The notes under the pieces are model-generated. The model had not been told where the DNA came from and made no database searches. It saw only the letters and a program-made list of their open reading frames with translations. This document shows, piece after piece, positions 44,752 through 56,370 of a stretch of 64,000 nt of DNA; position 1 is the first letter of the stretch; each line of letters begins with the position of its first letter. The DNA is from Nematostella vectensis (taxonomy: Eukaryota; Cnidaria; Anthozoa; Actiniaria; Edwardsiidae), in contig NC_064042.1 in NCBI RefSeq assembly GCF_932526225.1, positions 5,685,001 to 5,749,000 on the forward strand, given 5' to 3'. The translations under genes and the position numbers were made by a program.

Positions 44752-47700
44752 ATGGATAATGAGGGCGAGCCCTTCACTCACTGGGACGTGGCCGAGTTGG
44801 AGAGGGTGCAAAGGGTGCGTCCAAACCTGCCCGTCATTTTCTGGTTCCTCTTAATATGGGGGACGGAGATCAGTCCGCTTACGCCAGCCCAGCAGATTCA
44901 GTTACTGAAGGTGTGCTACGACATCGCCTTCTTGCTAAGAGACAGTGAGATGATGGTGGCGGTGTATGGGAGTGCGGGTAAGGTGTATCGTGAGATGCGT
45001 CTGTTTGACCAAGCACTGGCATGTTTGTCAACGGCACTAGAAATTGCAAAAGCAATAGGCAGCATAGAGCTGCAGGCAAAATGTTTTCATGACATGGGCA
45101 GTACCTATATCAAGCTTCATAACTACAACAAGGCACTGGACTACTACAAGCAGTCACTAAACGCCTACATGAAGACTGGGGAAGAGCGTGGACAAGCAAA
45201 TGTTTATAAAAACATTGGTACTCTTTACATGACCCTCGGTGACAATGGTCAAGCCATGGTGAACTACAAACATGCGTTATGTATATACGAGAAGTTCGGG
45301 GAAGAGCGTAAACAAGCAGATGTTTATAACAATATCGGTGTTGTGTTCATGTCCCTCGGTGACAATAGTCAAGCCATGGAAAACTACAAACATGCGTTAT
45401 GTATATACGAGAAGTTCGGGGAAGAGCGTGAACAAGCCGATGTTTATAGCAACATCGGTAATACGTACTACACCCTCGGTGACAATGGTCAAGCCATGGT
45501 GAACTACAAAAATGCGTTATGTATATACGAGAAGTTCGGGGAAGAGCTTAAACAAGCAGATGTTTATAACAATATCGGTTTTGTGTTCATGTCCCTCGGT
45601 GACAATGGTCAAGCCATGGAGAACTACAAACATGCGTTATGTATACACGAGAAGTTTGGGGAAGAGCTTAAACAAGCAGATGTTTATTCCAACATCGGTG
45701 CTGTGTTCAAGTCCCTCGGTGACAATGGACAAGCCATGGAAAACTACAAACATGCGTTATGTATATACGAGAAGTTAGGGGAAGAGCGTAAACAAGCATA
45801 TGTTTATTTCCAAATCGGTGCTGTGTTCAAGTCCCTCGGTGACAATGGTCGAGCCATGGAAAACTACAAACATGCGTTATGTATACTCGAGAAGTTCGGG
45901 GAAGAGTGTAGACAAGCAGATGTTTATAACAACATCGGTGCTGTGTTCTATTCCCTCGGTGACGATGGTCAAGCTATGATGAACTACAAAAAAGCGTTAT
46001 GTATATTCAGGAAGTTTGAGGAAGAGCACGGGCTAGCAACCGCATGTGGTAACATTGCTAATATTGCTCGATTTTATGATCCCGTGGAAGCAATGGAGCT
46101 TTACCGGTCGGCACTAGCTCTTTTTCAAAAACACGGTGACGTGATTCGTCAGGCTGAAACATGGCACAACATAGGTATCGTGTATCTGAATATGTCGGAG
46201 GATCCAGAGGCAGAGAAGAGTTTAAAAGAGAGTTTACGGCTTTTTGAACTAGTATTTATGAACCTTGGAAGCCTCGAAAAATTGAAAATTACCGTTATAG
46301 AGACTTACATCAAAACATATCGTTGTCTTTTTCGAGTCTCCATTATACTAGACAAACCAGAACAGGCGTTACTAGCAAGCGAACAAGGACGATCACGCGC
46401 TCTCAAAGATAGCCTACAAAAAAAATATGGACTAGAAAGCAATGCCCCCAGTGATGAGGACACACGCTATACAAGCTCATTAATCAGTGAAGACAATACG
46501 TCGTTTGTTGTCATTTGCTTGTCACTAGAATGGCTTCATTTGTTTACACTTGCAAGCGGGAAGCCCTTGGTTACCGAATCGGTACCAAAAGAAATATTCT
46601 CAAGCGTCGAGTCTGAAATCAATGGAAAAGAGTGGTTACGAGACTACATAGACAGGATGGTAAATGAGGCAAATGCACACGTTCGTCTAAACCGTGACGA
46701 ATCGTTTGAAGACAGATCCCTGAGATTGAGCTGCGATGACGACGGTGATGAGTCACGGCAGCCATCCGTGTTGGCACGAGGCGTGAGAACAGCTACCGAG
46801 ATTGAGAGGGCTCGCAAGTCGACTGAGGTCAGAGCCGAGCCAAGCGAGAACAGTGAAGACGGGAACTTCCCTGAAACAAGCTCGACAAATAGTCAGGCTA
46901 CTGGTGGTACACAGAATCAACCTCAACTACCTACCCAAGCTCCAATGAGCCAAGCCACAGGGATACCACAAGAAAGCGATGCAATCACCTCTGTTAAAGT
47001 GCCGCAGGAGCACGAGGATGACACGTGTACACCACTCCTACCAAGCGGTCCCGAGACACCCATACACCACGACCCGCTAGAAGTGTTGTACCGACTGCTG
47101 ATCTCTCCAATTGAGGATCACCTCACTGGGCCTGAAGTGGTGTTCATTCCGGAAGATTTTACTTTCAAGATTCCATTTGGGGCCATGAAAGACCCCGATG
47201 GGAGATTCTTGGCTGAGCGAAAACGCATCCGGACTGGCCCATCGCTGTCTACCCTCAAGCTGCTGAGGGAGTGTCCTGAACACAAACACAGCAAGCAGAG
47301 TGTGCTGGTTGTCGCCAACCCGAGATCTAATGTGAACGTTGAGTGGCCCGATGAGTTCGGACAACTTAAGGTCAAGCCATTCAGTGATACATTTGCAGGT
47401 CTCCCTAAGGCAAGTGAAGAAGCAAAAATGATCCGCGATCTTCTGCCCGATGTGACTTGTCTGATGGAAAAGCGAGCAACAAAGAATGCGATCCTTGCCA
47501 AGCTCAAGGAGGGTGTCGGGATAATCCATATCGCATCGCATGGCAACGCAAGGACAGGGAAAATCCTAGTAGCCCCTGGACCACGCCCACATGACGAAAT
47601 CGCCCCCTCCAAAGACTTCCTTCTGACATTGGAGGAGATCTACTCGTGCCAAATCAACGCGCGTCTTGTTGTGCTGTGCTGCTGCCATAGCGGTACAGGC

Positions 47701-47979
47701 GAGATCAGAGCCGAGGGTGTAATGGGACTCACCCGAGCGTTCCTCGCTGCAGGAGCGCGCTCTGTTCTTGCCACACTATGGCAGATCAGCGATGAGGCTA
47801 CGCTTTACTTCATGAAGCGTTTTTATGGCCATCTGGTCAGCGGACTGACTGCTAGTGCCAGTCTCCAACAGACTATCCGCGACACAATCGCCGACAAAGA
47901 CAAATACAGCCACCCGTACTACTGGGGGGCATTTATCTTAGTCGGCGACGATGTTACTCTCACGGGATGTTGTGAATAA
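44752..47979 (+). CDS. TPR-CHAT protein 2 (TTC28-like)
   Basis: 1075 residues, start MDNEGEPFTHWD. Architecture is as in gene 1: divergent N-terminal helices, eight regular 40-residue TPRs from about residue 114, two degenerate repeats, an acidic Ser/Thr/Gln-rich linker and a C-terminal CHAT domain. The first regular repeat (KLHNYNKALDYYKQSLNAYM) is more diverged and has no equivalent in gene 1. Predicted catalytic His930 (HIASHGN) and Cys978 (LCCCHSGTGE) are present. The CHAT domain differs from that of gene 1 at about six of about 300 positions, whereas TPR number and sequence vary. The length difference is explained by three fewer TPRs (120 residues), a two-residue deletion before WLRDY, one extra N-terminal residue and a four-residue longer C-terminus (GCCE). 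Probably a cytosolic sensor-type protease; the role is unknown. Confidence 0.93.
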   Translation: MDNEGEPFTHWDVAELERVQRVRPNLPVIFWFLLIWGTEISPLTPAQQIQLLKVCYDIAFLLRDSEMMVAVYGSAGKVYREMRLFDQALACLSTALEIAKAIGSIELQAKCFHDMGSTYIKLHNYNKALDYYKQSLNAYMKTGEERGQANVYKNIGTLYMTLGDNGQAMVNYKHALCIYEKFGEERKQADVYNNIGVVFMSLGDNSQAMENYKHALCIYEKFGEEREQADVYSNIGNTYYTLGDNGQAMVNYKNALCIYEKFGEELKQADVYNNIGFVFMSLGDNGQAMENYKHALCIHEKFGEELKQADVYSNIGAVFKSLGDNGQAMENYKHALCIYEKLGEERKQAYVYFQIGAVFKSLGDNGRAMENYKHALCILEKFGEECRQADVYNNIGAVFYSLGDDGQAMMNYKKALCIFRKFEEEHGLATACGNIANIARFYDPVEAMELYRSALALFQKHGDVIRQAETWHNIGIVYLNMSEDPEAEKSLKESLRLFELVFMNLGSLEKLKITVIETYIKTYRCLFRVSIILDKPEQALLASEQGRSRALKDSLQKKYGLESNAPSDEDTRYTSSLISEDNTSFVVICLSLEWLHLFTLASGKPLVTESVPKEIFSSVESEINGKEWLRDYIDRMVNEANAHVRLNRDESFEDRSLRLSCDDDGDESRQPSVLARGVRTATEIERARKSTEVRAEPSENSEDGNFPETSSTNSQATGGTQNQPQLPTQAPMSQATGIPQESDAITSVKVPQEHEDDTCTPLLPSGPETPIHHDPLEVLYRLLISPIEDHLTGPEVVFIPEDFTFKIPFGAMKDPDGRFLAERKRIRTGPSLSTLKLLRECPEHKHSKQSVLVVANPRSNVNVEWPDEFGQLKVKPFSDTFAGLPKASEEAKMIRDLLPDVTCLMEKRATKNAILAKLKEGVGIIHIASHGNARTGKILVAPGPRPHDEIAPSKDFLLTLEEIYSCQINARLVVLCCCHSGTGEIRAEGVMGLTRAFLAAGARSVLATLWQISDEATLYFMKRFYGHLVSGLTASASLQQTIRDTIADKDKYSHPYYWGAFILVGDDVTLTGCCE
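45090..46050 (+). repeat. 120-bp in-frame tandem repeat (TPR array of gene 2)
   Basis: Eight units of 120 bp, highly similar to each other and to those of gene 1. Confidence 0.9.
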
Positions 47980-48245
47980 TGAGGGCTTAAATGAAGCTCA
48001 ACATATAGTGTGTAAATGGACGATGTTACTCTCACGTAAAGATGTAAATAATGAGGGCTTAAATGAAGCTCAACATATCATAGTGTATAAATGGACGATG
48101 TTACTCTCACGTAAAGATGTAAATAATGAGGGCTTAAATGAAGCTCAACATATCATTGTGTATAAATGGAAGATGTTACTCTCATGTAAAGTTGTAAATA
48201 TTGAGGGCTTAACTTTAGTCCAATACATCTTTCTGTATGAGGGAG
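47947..48245 (+). repeat. 75-bp tandem repeat spanning the stop codon of gene 2
   Basis: About four units begin in the last codons ('cgatgttactctcacg') and run into the 3' UTR. In a shifted frame they give a 25-residue repeat (WTMLLSRKDVNNEGLNEAQH...), which is a shadow rather than a gene. Confidence 0.88.
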
Positions 48246-49029
48246 CCATTTCATTCTAAAATAGAGTTTTGAATTAGGTAAATTATTGTATCAGTGTAGC
48301 TTCGTGTTACCTCTCTATTTGAAGGGTCGATTTATTTGTAATTTTGTTGTCAATAGAGACAAGCTTTATTGCTACGCTGGATTTTATAGGATGCCTGTAG
48401 CTAGAAATATCTAGAAACAGAAGTGTATATATTTGTAAATTGAGATTTGCAATTTAAAGCACATTAAAAAGCATTTTAACTTGTTAGTGATTTGTGTTAT
48501 CTCTCTAATTTGCATGGGTGCTTTGTGAAATTAAATATCAAGTCACTTAAAGGTTATTAATTTAAAATATCAAGTCAGGTAAAGGTTATTCACTTAAAAT
48601 AACAAGTCACTTAAGCGCGAGAAAGCATCGATTTCCATAGATTTGGGAATTGGGAAAAAAACGTGAGGTAAAAAAGAATATGCTGAAGAACATTTTGTAC
48701 GCGCAAGTGGGAAAGTTATAAATAGAATGCACCGACGTTAGCTACTTATCTTCTTATAGATTCAGACAATGGCAGGACATCCCCAGGACATCCCCAAATT
48801 TGCCCCAAAGTAGGGTTCCATGGTAACCGAACTCACGTTAACCTTATATTTGCCTATAAAAATCTCATATTTACCCCAAAGTAGGTTTCACAGCTTGACT
48901 TACTCTATCTTCTCCAATGCTCTACCATGCTCGGTTTTGTTTTGATATTCTCGTAACGTCTTTAAGAAATTAACCAGGTACTTTTAATAAAAAGTTTACA
49001 TGGCAACTTGTAAAACCGTAAATACCAAA
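48246..49029. other. 3' flank of gene 2 and intergenic sequence
   Basis: The first 230 bp parallels the flank of gene 1 (12655-12880). At 48525-48640 there are three loose tandem units of 'aaaatatcaagtcacttaaa', ending 'gcgcgagaaagcatcgattt', similar to 17740-17825. A duplicated 'ccccaaagtaggttcca' type motif lies at 48800-48890. No gene. Confidence 0.6.
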
Positions 49030-52000
49030 CATACATCGGTAAAACGCAAGGGTAAAACAAGTGAGAATCGCTGAGACGCAAGCGCAACACAAGTGCGCAT
49101 CTGTGAAACACAAGCGCAACACAAGTGAGGATCGGTGAAACGCAAGCGCAACACAAGTAAGGATCGGTGAAACGCAAGCGCAACACAAGTGAGAATCAGT
49201 GAAACGCAAGCGCAATTCAAGTAAAAACCTGTTAAACAAAAGCGTAACACAAGTGAAAATCGGTGAAACGCAAGCGTAATACAAGTGAAAATCGGTGAAA
49301 CGCAAGCGTAACACTAGTGAGGATCGGTGAAACGCAAGCGCAACACAAGTGAGGAGCGGTGAAACGCAAGCGCAACACAAGTGAGGAGCGGTGAAACGCA
49401 AGCGCAACACAAATTAGAATCAGTGAAACGTAAGCGCAACACAAGTGAGGATCGGTGAAACGCAAGCGCAACACAAGTGAGGATCGGTGAAATCAAGCGT
49501 AACACAAGTGAGGATCGATGAAGCGCAAGCGCAACACAAGTGAAAATCGGTGAAACGCAAGCGCATCACAAGTAAGTATCTGTGAAACGCAAGCGCAACA
49601 CAAGTGAGAATCGATCAAACGCAAGCGCAATACAAGTGAGGGTCGGCGAAGCGCAAGCGCAATGAAAGTGAAAATCGATCAAACGCAAGCGCAATACAAG
49701 TGAGAATCAGTGAAACGCAAGCGTAACACAAGTGAGGTTCGGGGAAGCGCAAGCGCAACATAAGTGAAAATCGGTGAAACGCAAGCGCAACACAAGTGAG
49801 AATCGATCAAACGCAAGCGCAATACAAGTGAGGATCGGTGAAGCGCAAGCGCAATACAAGTGAAAATCGATCAAACGCAAGCGCAATACAAGTTAGGATC
49901 GGTGAAGCGCAAGCGCAATACAAGTGAAAATCGATCAAACGCAAGTGCAATACAAGTGAGAATCAGTGAAACGCAAGCGTAACACAAGTGAAAATCGGTG
50001 AAACGCAAGCGCAACACAAGTGAGGATCGGTGAAACGCAGGCGCAACAAAAGTGAGGATCGGTGAAACGCAAGTGCAACACAAGTGAGAATCAGTGAAAC
50101 GCAAGCGCAACACAAGTAAGGATCGGTGAAACGCAAGCGCAACAAAAGTCAGGATCTGTGAAACACAAACGTAACACAAGTGAAAATCGATGAAGCGTAA
50201 GCGCAACACAAGTGAAAATCGGCAAAACGCAAGCGCAATTCAAGTGAGAATATGTTTAACGCAAGCGTAACACAAGTGAGGATCGGTGAAACGGAAGCGC
50301 ATCATAAGTGAGAATCGATCAAACGCAAGCGCAATACAAGTGAAAACCGGTTAAAGAAAGGCGCAACCCAAGTGCAAATCGGTGAAGCGCAAGCGTAACA
50401 CAAATGAGAATCGGTGAAGCGCAAGCGCAACACAAGTGAAAATCGGTGAAACGCAAGTATAACACAAGTGAGAATCTGTGAAACGCAAGCGTAACACAAG
50501 TGAGGATCGGTGAAGCGCAAGCGCAGTAAGCGCAACACAAGTAAAAATCGGCAAAACGCAAGCGCAATTCAAGTAAAAACCGCTTAAACAAAAGCGTAAC
50601 ACAAGTGAAAATCGGTGAAGCGCAAGCGCTACACGAGTGAAAATCGGTGAAACGCAAGCGTAACACAAGTGAGAATATGTTTAACGCAAGCGTAACACAA
50701 GTGAGGATCGGTGAAACGGAAGCGCATCATAAGTGAGAATCGATCAAACGCAAGCGCAATACAAGTGAAAACCGGTTAAAGAAAGGCGCAACCCAAGTGC
50801 AAATCGGTGAAGCGCAAGCGTAACACAAATGAAGATCGGTGAAGTGAAGCGCAACACAAGTGAAAATCGGTGAAACGCAAGTGTAACACAAGTGAGAATC
50901 TGTGAAACGCAAGAATAACACAAGTGAGGATCGGTGAAGCGCAAGCGCAACACAAGTGAAAATTGGTGAAACGCAAGCGCAACACAAGTGAGAATCTGTG
51001 AAACGCAAGCGTAACACAAGTGAGGATCGGTGAAGCGCAAGCGCAACACAAGTGAAAATCGGTGAAACGCAAGCGTAACACAAGTGGAAATCTGTGAAAC
51101 GCAAGCGTAACACAAGTGAGAATCGGTAAAGCACAAGCGCAACACAAGAGAAAATCGGTGAAACGCAAGCGCATCACAAATGAGAATCTGTGAAACGCAA
51201 GCGCAACACAAGTGAGAATCGATCAAACGCAAGCGCAATACAAGTGAGGATCGTTGAAGCGCAAGCGCAATACAAGTGAAAATCGATCGAACGCAAGCGT
51301 AACACAAGTGAGGATCGGTGAAGCGCAAGCGCAACACAAGTGAAAATCGGTGAAACGCAAGCACAACACAAGTGAAAATCGATAAAACGCAAGCGCAATA
51401 CATGTTAGGATCGGTGAAGCGCAAGCGCAATACAAGTGAAAATCGATCAAACGCAAACGCAATACAAGTGAGAATCAGTGAAACGCAAGCGCAATTCAAG
51501 TAAAAACCGGTTAAACAAAAGCGTAACACAAGTGAAAATCGGTAAAACGCAAGCGTAACACAAGTGAAAATCGGTGAAACGCAAGCGCAATTTAAGTAAA
51601 AACCGCTTAAACAAAAGCGTAACACAAGTGAAAATCGGTGAAGCGCAAGCGCAACACGAGTGAAAATCGGTGAAACGCAAGCATAACACAAGTGAGAATA
51701 TGTTTAACGCAAGCGTAACACAAGTGAGGATCGGTGAAACGGAAGCGCATCATAAGTGAGAATCGATCAAACGCAAGCGCAATACAAGTGAAAACCGGTT
51801 AAAGAAAGGCGCAACACAAGTGAAAATCGGTGAAACGCAGGCGTAACACTAGTGAGAATCTGTGAAACGCAAGCGTAACACAAGTGAGGATCGGTGAAGC
51901 GCAAGCGCAACACAAGTTAAAATCGGTGAAACGCAAGCGTAACACAAGTGGAAATCTGTGAAACGCAAGCGTAACACAAGTGAGGATCGGTGAAGCACAA

Positions 52001-52712
52001 GCGCAACACAAGTGAAAATCGATCAAACGCAAGCGCAATACAAGTGAGAATCAGTGAAACGCAAGCGCAACACAAGTGAGAATCGGTGAAGCGCAAGCGC
52101 AACACAAGTAAAAATCGGTGAAACGCAAGCACAACACAAGTGAGAATCGATAAAACGCAAGCGAAATACAAGTTAGGATCGGTGAAGCGCAAGCGCAATA
52201 CAAGTGAAAATCGATCAAGCGCAAACGCAATACAAGTGAGAATCAGTGAAACGCAAGCGCAATTCAAGTAAAAACCGGTTAAACAAAAGCGTAACACAAG
52301 TGAAAATCGGTAAAACGCAAGCGTAACACAAGTGAAAATCGATGAAACGCAAGCGCAACACAAGTGAGGATCGGTGAGACGGAAGCGCAACACAAGTTAA
52401 AATCGGTTAAACGCAAGCGTTAACAAAAGTGAGGATCGATGAAGCGCAAGCGCAACACAAGAGAAAATCGGTAAAACGCAAGCGTAACACAAGTGAGAAT
52501 CTGTGAAGCGCAAGCGCAACACAAGTGAAAATCGGTGAAACGCAAGCCCAACACAAGTGAGAATCGGTGAAACGCAAGCGCAATACAAGTGAGGATCGGT
52601 GAAGCGCAAGCGTAACACAAGTGAAAATCGTTGAGGCACAAGCGCAACACAAGTGAAAATTGGTGAAACGCAAGCGTAACACAAGTGAGAATCGGTGAGA
52701 CGCAAGTTAAGT
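49030..52712. repeat. 3.7-kb array of the 32-bp minisatellite
   Basis: About 115 units of the same family as in blocks A-E, more diverged. Higher-order structure is visible: a group with 'acggaagcgcatcataagtg', then 'cgatcaaacg', then 'aaccggttaaagaaaggcgc' occurs at 50292, 50717 and 51739. All three minus-strand frames are largely open (up to 315 codons) simply because three units equal 96 bp. Confidence 0.95.
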
Positions 52713-53709
52713 TAAAAGCAAGCGCAAGAAAATTTAAAGTTTCTTTCTCTTTTAGAATAAAAACTAACTTGATTGGATCCCGGTGAGAACCAACAAAAAC
52801 TGCAGGTTTTTCGGAAATAAAACCCGTTCATTGATTTGGTGATGACACTTCTAAGCATCTGCGGTTTATATTGTCGGGATCATTAGGTCAACAGATACTT
52901 CATTATTAAATTTACAAAACTTGAATCTAAATTGTTTTGTGATTTCTGTTCAAAATTTCACACCTGTCTTGACATATATGTTTAGACAAGAGACATAATT
53001 GTTTTATAAATCTGTTTATGTGTTTAAAGTTAATCCCTATAATGAATATGTCTGGATTACTATTACGTCGCTTTTAGCTTCAGTGTTTGTTCGATCTTAT
53101 TCGTTTAGTAGAATTTCGACCATATTTATCAGAACACACACTGGGGACTCACGCTAGCTCGTATCATGCTGTTAACAGAACCTACGCGAAGTTCACAAAC
53201 GATGTACACATTCAAATTCTGCCTCCTGAAAAACTCAAATCACGTTTGTAAATCAGCGTAACACCAAAGAATACATAACTGCGACATATGGATTGTGCCT
53301 AACCTTAATAATTGTAATATTCATATCGGAAAGGGATGGAGCAAATTCCAAGTCTATAACATATTGAAAGCATGGGCGTCTGTTGAACAATGAGGAACGA
53401 TAAGGCAAGGCGAATGGCGAATGTGAAACAGTTTTAGATGTTGAGTCTATTGAGCTCAATTTATTCAACGAAAAAGGAACATCTAAGCCCATTTAATCCA
53501 ACAAAGAAATTGCGTCGTCGTGCAAGGTGCATGTCAGAAATGGCGTCTGTAGAGATGTCGCTAATGCCTTATTAGCAAATCAAATGTTTACAATATCTCG
53601 AAGATAATCATCTCCATACAACAGAGACCTTTTGACAAAACATTTCAAAGGGAAAGGGAGACATGGCGACGAGATTCTCAGTTCTTCACAACGCACACAG
53701 AAGCTAGGA
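52713..53709. other. Intergenic sequence before the stalk-protein gene
   Basis: No gene or clear repeat is seen. It should contain the promoter and any 5' UTR of the gene starting at 53710, but I recognise no core promoter motif. Confidence 0.45.
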
Positions 53710-54361
53710 ATGATTACCAAGAAAATCATGTGGTCAGCTCTGGTTCTATTATGGATACCATTTGCCGTGTCCTGGGGAAGCAGAAAGTGTCGACTCGATA
53801 TGTTCAACAGGTCATCTCCTAAAGGGCAATGTGTTTACCAGGATGAAAATGGCCGTAAATTCATTGCAAATGGCTTAAAGCTGAACAGTGCCTTGACAAA
53901 AAAAGCACTAAATAAAGCTAGATTGAATTTCGATGTACTTAAAAGCGCTAATGCAGTTAGGGAAAGCGAGCCATGTGAGTGTACTTCCAAGTCGCCGTGC
54001 TTGTCTGAGCATCAACTCCGCCTGGTTATACTGATGAGTTCCCAAGATGCCGTGTATGAACTAAGAGAAATGTTTTCCGATTTTAATAACATTTGCTGTG
54101 CAATACAACTAAAATTGGTCAGGCTGCGACTCAGATTAACTAGAAGTGAATTTAAAAGGTTAGGTTTTATTCCCGGTGCCGCGTCGAGCAATCGAGAAAT
54201 CTCCGTACGTATCCTACCCATCAGATGTTCACGAAAAGGCAAATGGTGCACAGATTTGGCGCGAGCGCTGAATGAATGCAAGGAGAAATCATCTAGGGAG
54301 AGACGGCATGGTGAAGCGTCTGGCATAATCGACTGCATTTCCGGTGAAAATTGTTTGACAG
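53710..54361 (+). CDS. Stalk-type membrane protein, exon 1 (signal peptide and Cys-rich region)
   Basis: The first ATG gives MITKKIMWSALVLLWIPFAV, a good signal peptide with likely cleavage after VSWG or nearby. A basic ectodomain of about 195 residues follows, with Cys pairs (CECTSKSPC, FNNICCAI, PIRCSRKGKWC, IDCISGENC). I do not recognise a domain. The exon ends at 54361 before GTGGGT, leaving one base of a codon. The next exon begins at 55208 after TTTGCAG with two bases, which restores an Asp codon and an open frame, so the splice is phase-consistent. The intron is 846 bp. The exon belongs with 55208-56370 and 56538-59744. Confidence 0.72.
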
Positions 54362-55207
54362 GTGGGTTATAATATTTAGAATACTCTATTGTGTCTTTAG
54401 ATATATATGTTCGCTTATTTCTTGTTTGTTTACTGTTATAAAATGTTGGCATTGTAATGAAGTTGGCTTTCGCTACACTGACATCCACGCGAAAATCTGA
54501 TCTAATCCATAATATGAAATTAAATTATAAAGCTGAGATACCGATAAAATCTAATTGGCTTTTTCATTTTCGCAACACTGTAGGAAGTTCAAGTACCACT
54601 TAATTTTTCACGCCTTTTAAATTTACGCTTACGGCTTTTATCGCTTTAATAGCTGTTCACGCAAATTTATTAACTGTGAATGCTCCGGATTGGCTCCTGT
54701 CTCTGCGATTAAATAGAAATCAAAAGAATCATCCAATATACGAAGGAATTATCGGGAGTGGCTATATGTTTCTATTCTGAAATTGATCAAACATGCACGT
54801 TTTAAGGAAATTGTTTGGATTAAAACAAATCTTAATTTTTTTTTCGTTATTATTTCGACGCATTTTTGCGAATTCGATGTGGATTATTATGTTTGTTACT
54901 AGCTTCGAAGCAAACCATCAATAAACGTAGCTCCGTAGGGGTCTATCGAAAGCCATGTACCACGTTGCGTTTTATTAGGCCGAAAAAAAAGCGGCTTTTC
55001 CATAAAAGTCCAGCGTACGAGCTGATGTTAAAAAAATCAAATTGTCTTCAGTGTGGCTTGCGTTGTAAAAATGCTTTGATGCCAATGGGGTAACTAGATA
55101 ATTAGACAAATCGATGCTTTAAAGAATTTCATTTTTGAAATATGATAATTTTACGCATAGCTTACAACGATGAGTTTTCCGCAATATTTTCCGCTCTTTG
55201 TTTGCAG
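54362..55207 (+). other. Intron of the stalk-protein gene
   Basis: Starts GTGGGT and ends TTTGCAG; AT-rich with T-runs. No gene inside; the 54866-55093 open frame is not supported. Confidence 0.65.
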
Positions 55208-56370
55208 ATAGGTCGAGGGTCGTTAACAAGACGACGACAAGTGAACCCAGAGGGAATGATGACGAGATGACTAAACGCGTTCCTCGTGATGGACGCACAC
55301 AAGGAATAACTCAACCCCAGCTACCCCTAACAGCGCCATCAACTAAAGCACACCTTGCAGGTGTTGAGAAGCCCGCTACGCTTTCTCGCTCATCCAAAGA
55401 ACAAGTGAACTCTATAACGGTATCAAATCTAGCTCATAAGGCCTCTTTATACAGTGTTAGATTGAAGAAAAGTCATATGTCAACATTTATTACGAGAACC
55501 TTGAGTAAAAAGCATGAGAAAAGCACCTACTTAGAAAACACGTCAGACTTTGAACAAAGCCCAGCTATCACTCAAACTGTCACTCAATCAGTCAGAGCCA
55601 CGCCTCCCCTGCGAAGGATGCCATTTGCTCCAAGCTCTGAAATATTCACAGAACACACAATAGATAACGATAACTCGGCAATCTCAAGTGTTGCCGGGGG
55701 CATTGAGCTTTCTACGGGTTCCACGGATGGCGTGACAGCGTGTAGCACTTGTGAGCTTTCAATGGATGGCGTGACAGCGTGTAGCACTTGTGAGCTTTCA
55801 ATGGATGGTGTGACAGCGTGTAGCATTTGTGATCTTTCCATGGATGGCGTGACAGCGTGTAGCACATGTAATCGTGTTGTAACATCAGCAGGGGTGAATG
55901 TTGCGAATGGTAATTCACATGGCCTCCAAGTGAGCGATTCTTTGAAAAACAAAAATCCTGCTGTGGCGTATATGACAACACCAGAAACTGTGGGGACAAA
56001 AACCCAAAATATGGTCAGAAAGTCGATTATTCTCGGACAATTGGTTGACTCATACAACAAAGATGGCTATAAAGACGTAACGAAACGGGTATCTTCTGTG
56101 GTAGATGATTCGAAGACGACTTTGAGAATGGCTTCACCTTGCAGCAAGGTACCGGGGAAACAGATAAAAACTGTTTTGTTCCCGACATGGCAAACGTCAG
56201 TTATTGTTAAGGTCGATACAAAGAGTAGACAAATAGAACCTGAGAAAACAGAAAGGAAGATGACACATGTATCGCTAACTGCTCTCGAAACGGGTGCACT
56301 CTCAAAGCATGGACATCGCTCAACTATTCATGGGTTGCTAGCCCCTTTGTCGAACTGTCAATCACCTTAA
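55208..56370 (+). CDS. Stalk-type membrane protein, exon 2 (Ser/Thr-rich ectodomain)
   Basis: About 387 codons, open to a TAA at 56368-56370, rich in Ser, Thr, Lys and Val, as in an O-glycosylated stalk. Four tandem 13-residue repeats (MDGVTACSTCELS, from a 39-bp DNA unit at about 55725-55870) carry a CxxC pair each. The frame is not the one used by 56538-59744, so either an exon boundary lies before 56370 (one candidate donor is AAG/GTACCG near 56149) or there is a frame change in the adjoining microsatellite. The true 3' end of the exon is therefore uncertain. Confidence 0.6.
55725..55872 (+). repeat. 39-bp in-frame tandem repeat, four copies
   Basis: Units of 'atggatggcgtgacagcgtg' plus 'tagcacttgtgagctttca' encode MDGVTACSTCELS. 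Copies differ by a few bases only. Confidence 0.9.

Noticed and set aside
50744-51691. Long minus-strand frame (315 codons) rich in Cys, Leu and Phe, and many similar ones over the 32-bp arrays
   Set aside because: The 32-bp unit gives the same 32-residue repeat in all three minus frames because three units are 96 bp. No unique sequence, start or domain supports a gene.
53253-53492. Minus-strand frame of 79 codons upstream of the stalk-protein gene
   Set aside because: No recognisable domain or signal; length is within chance expectation.
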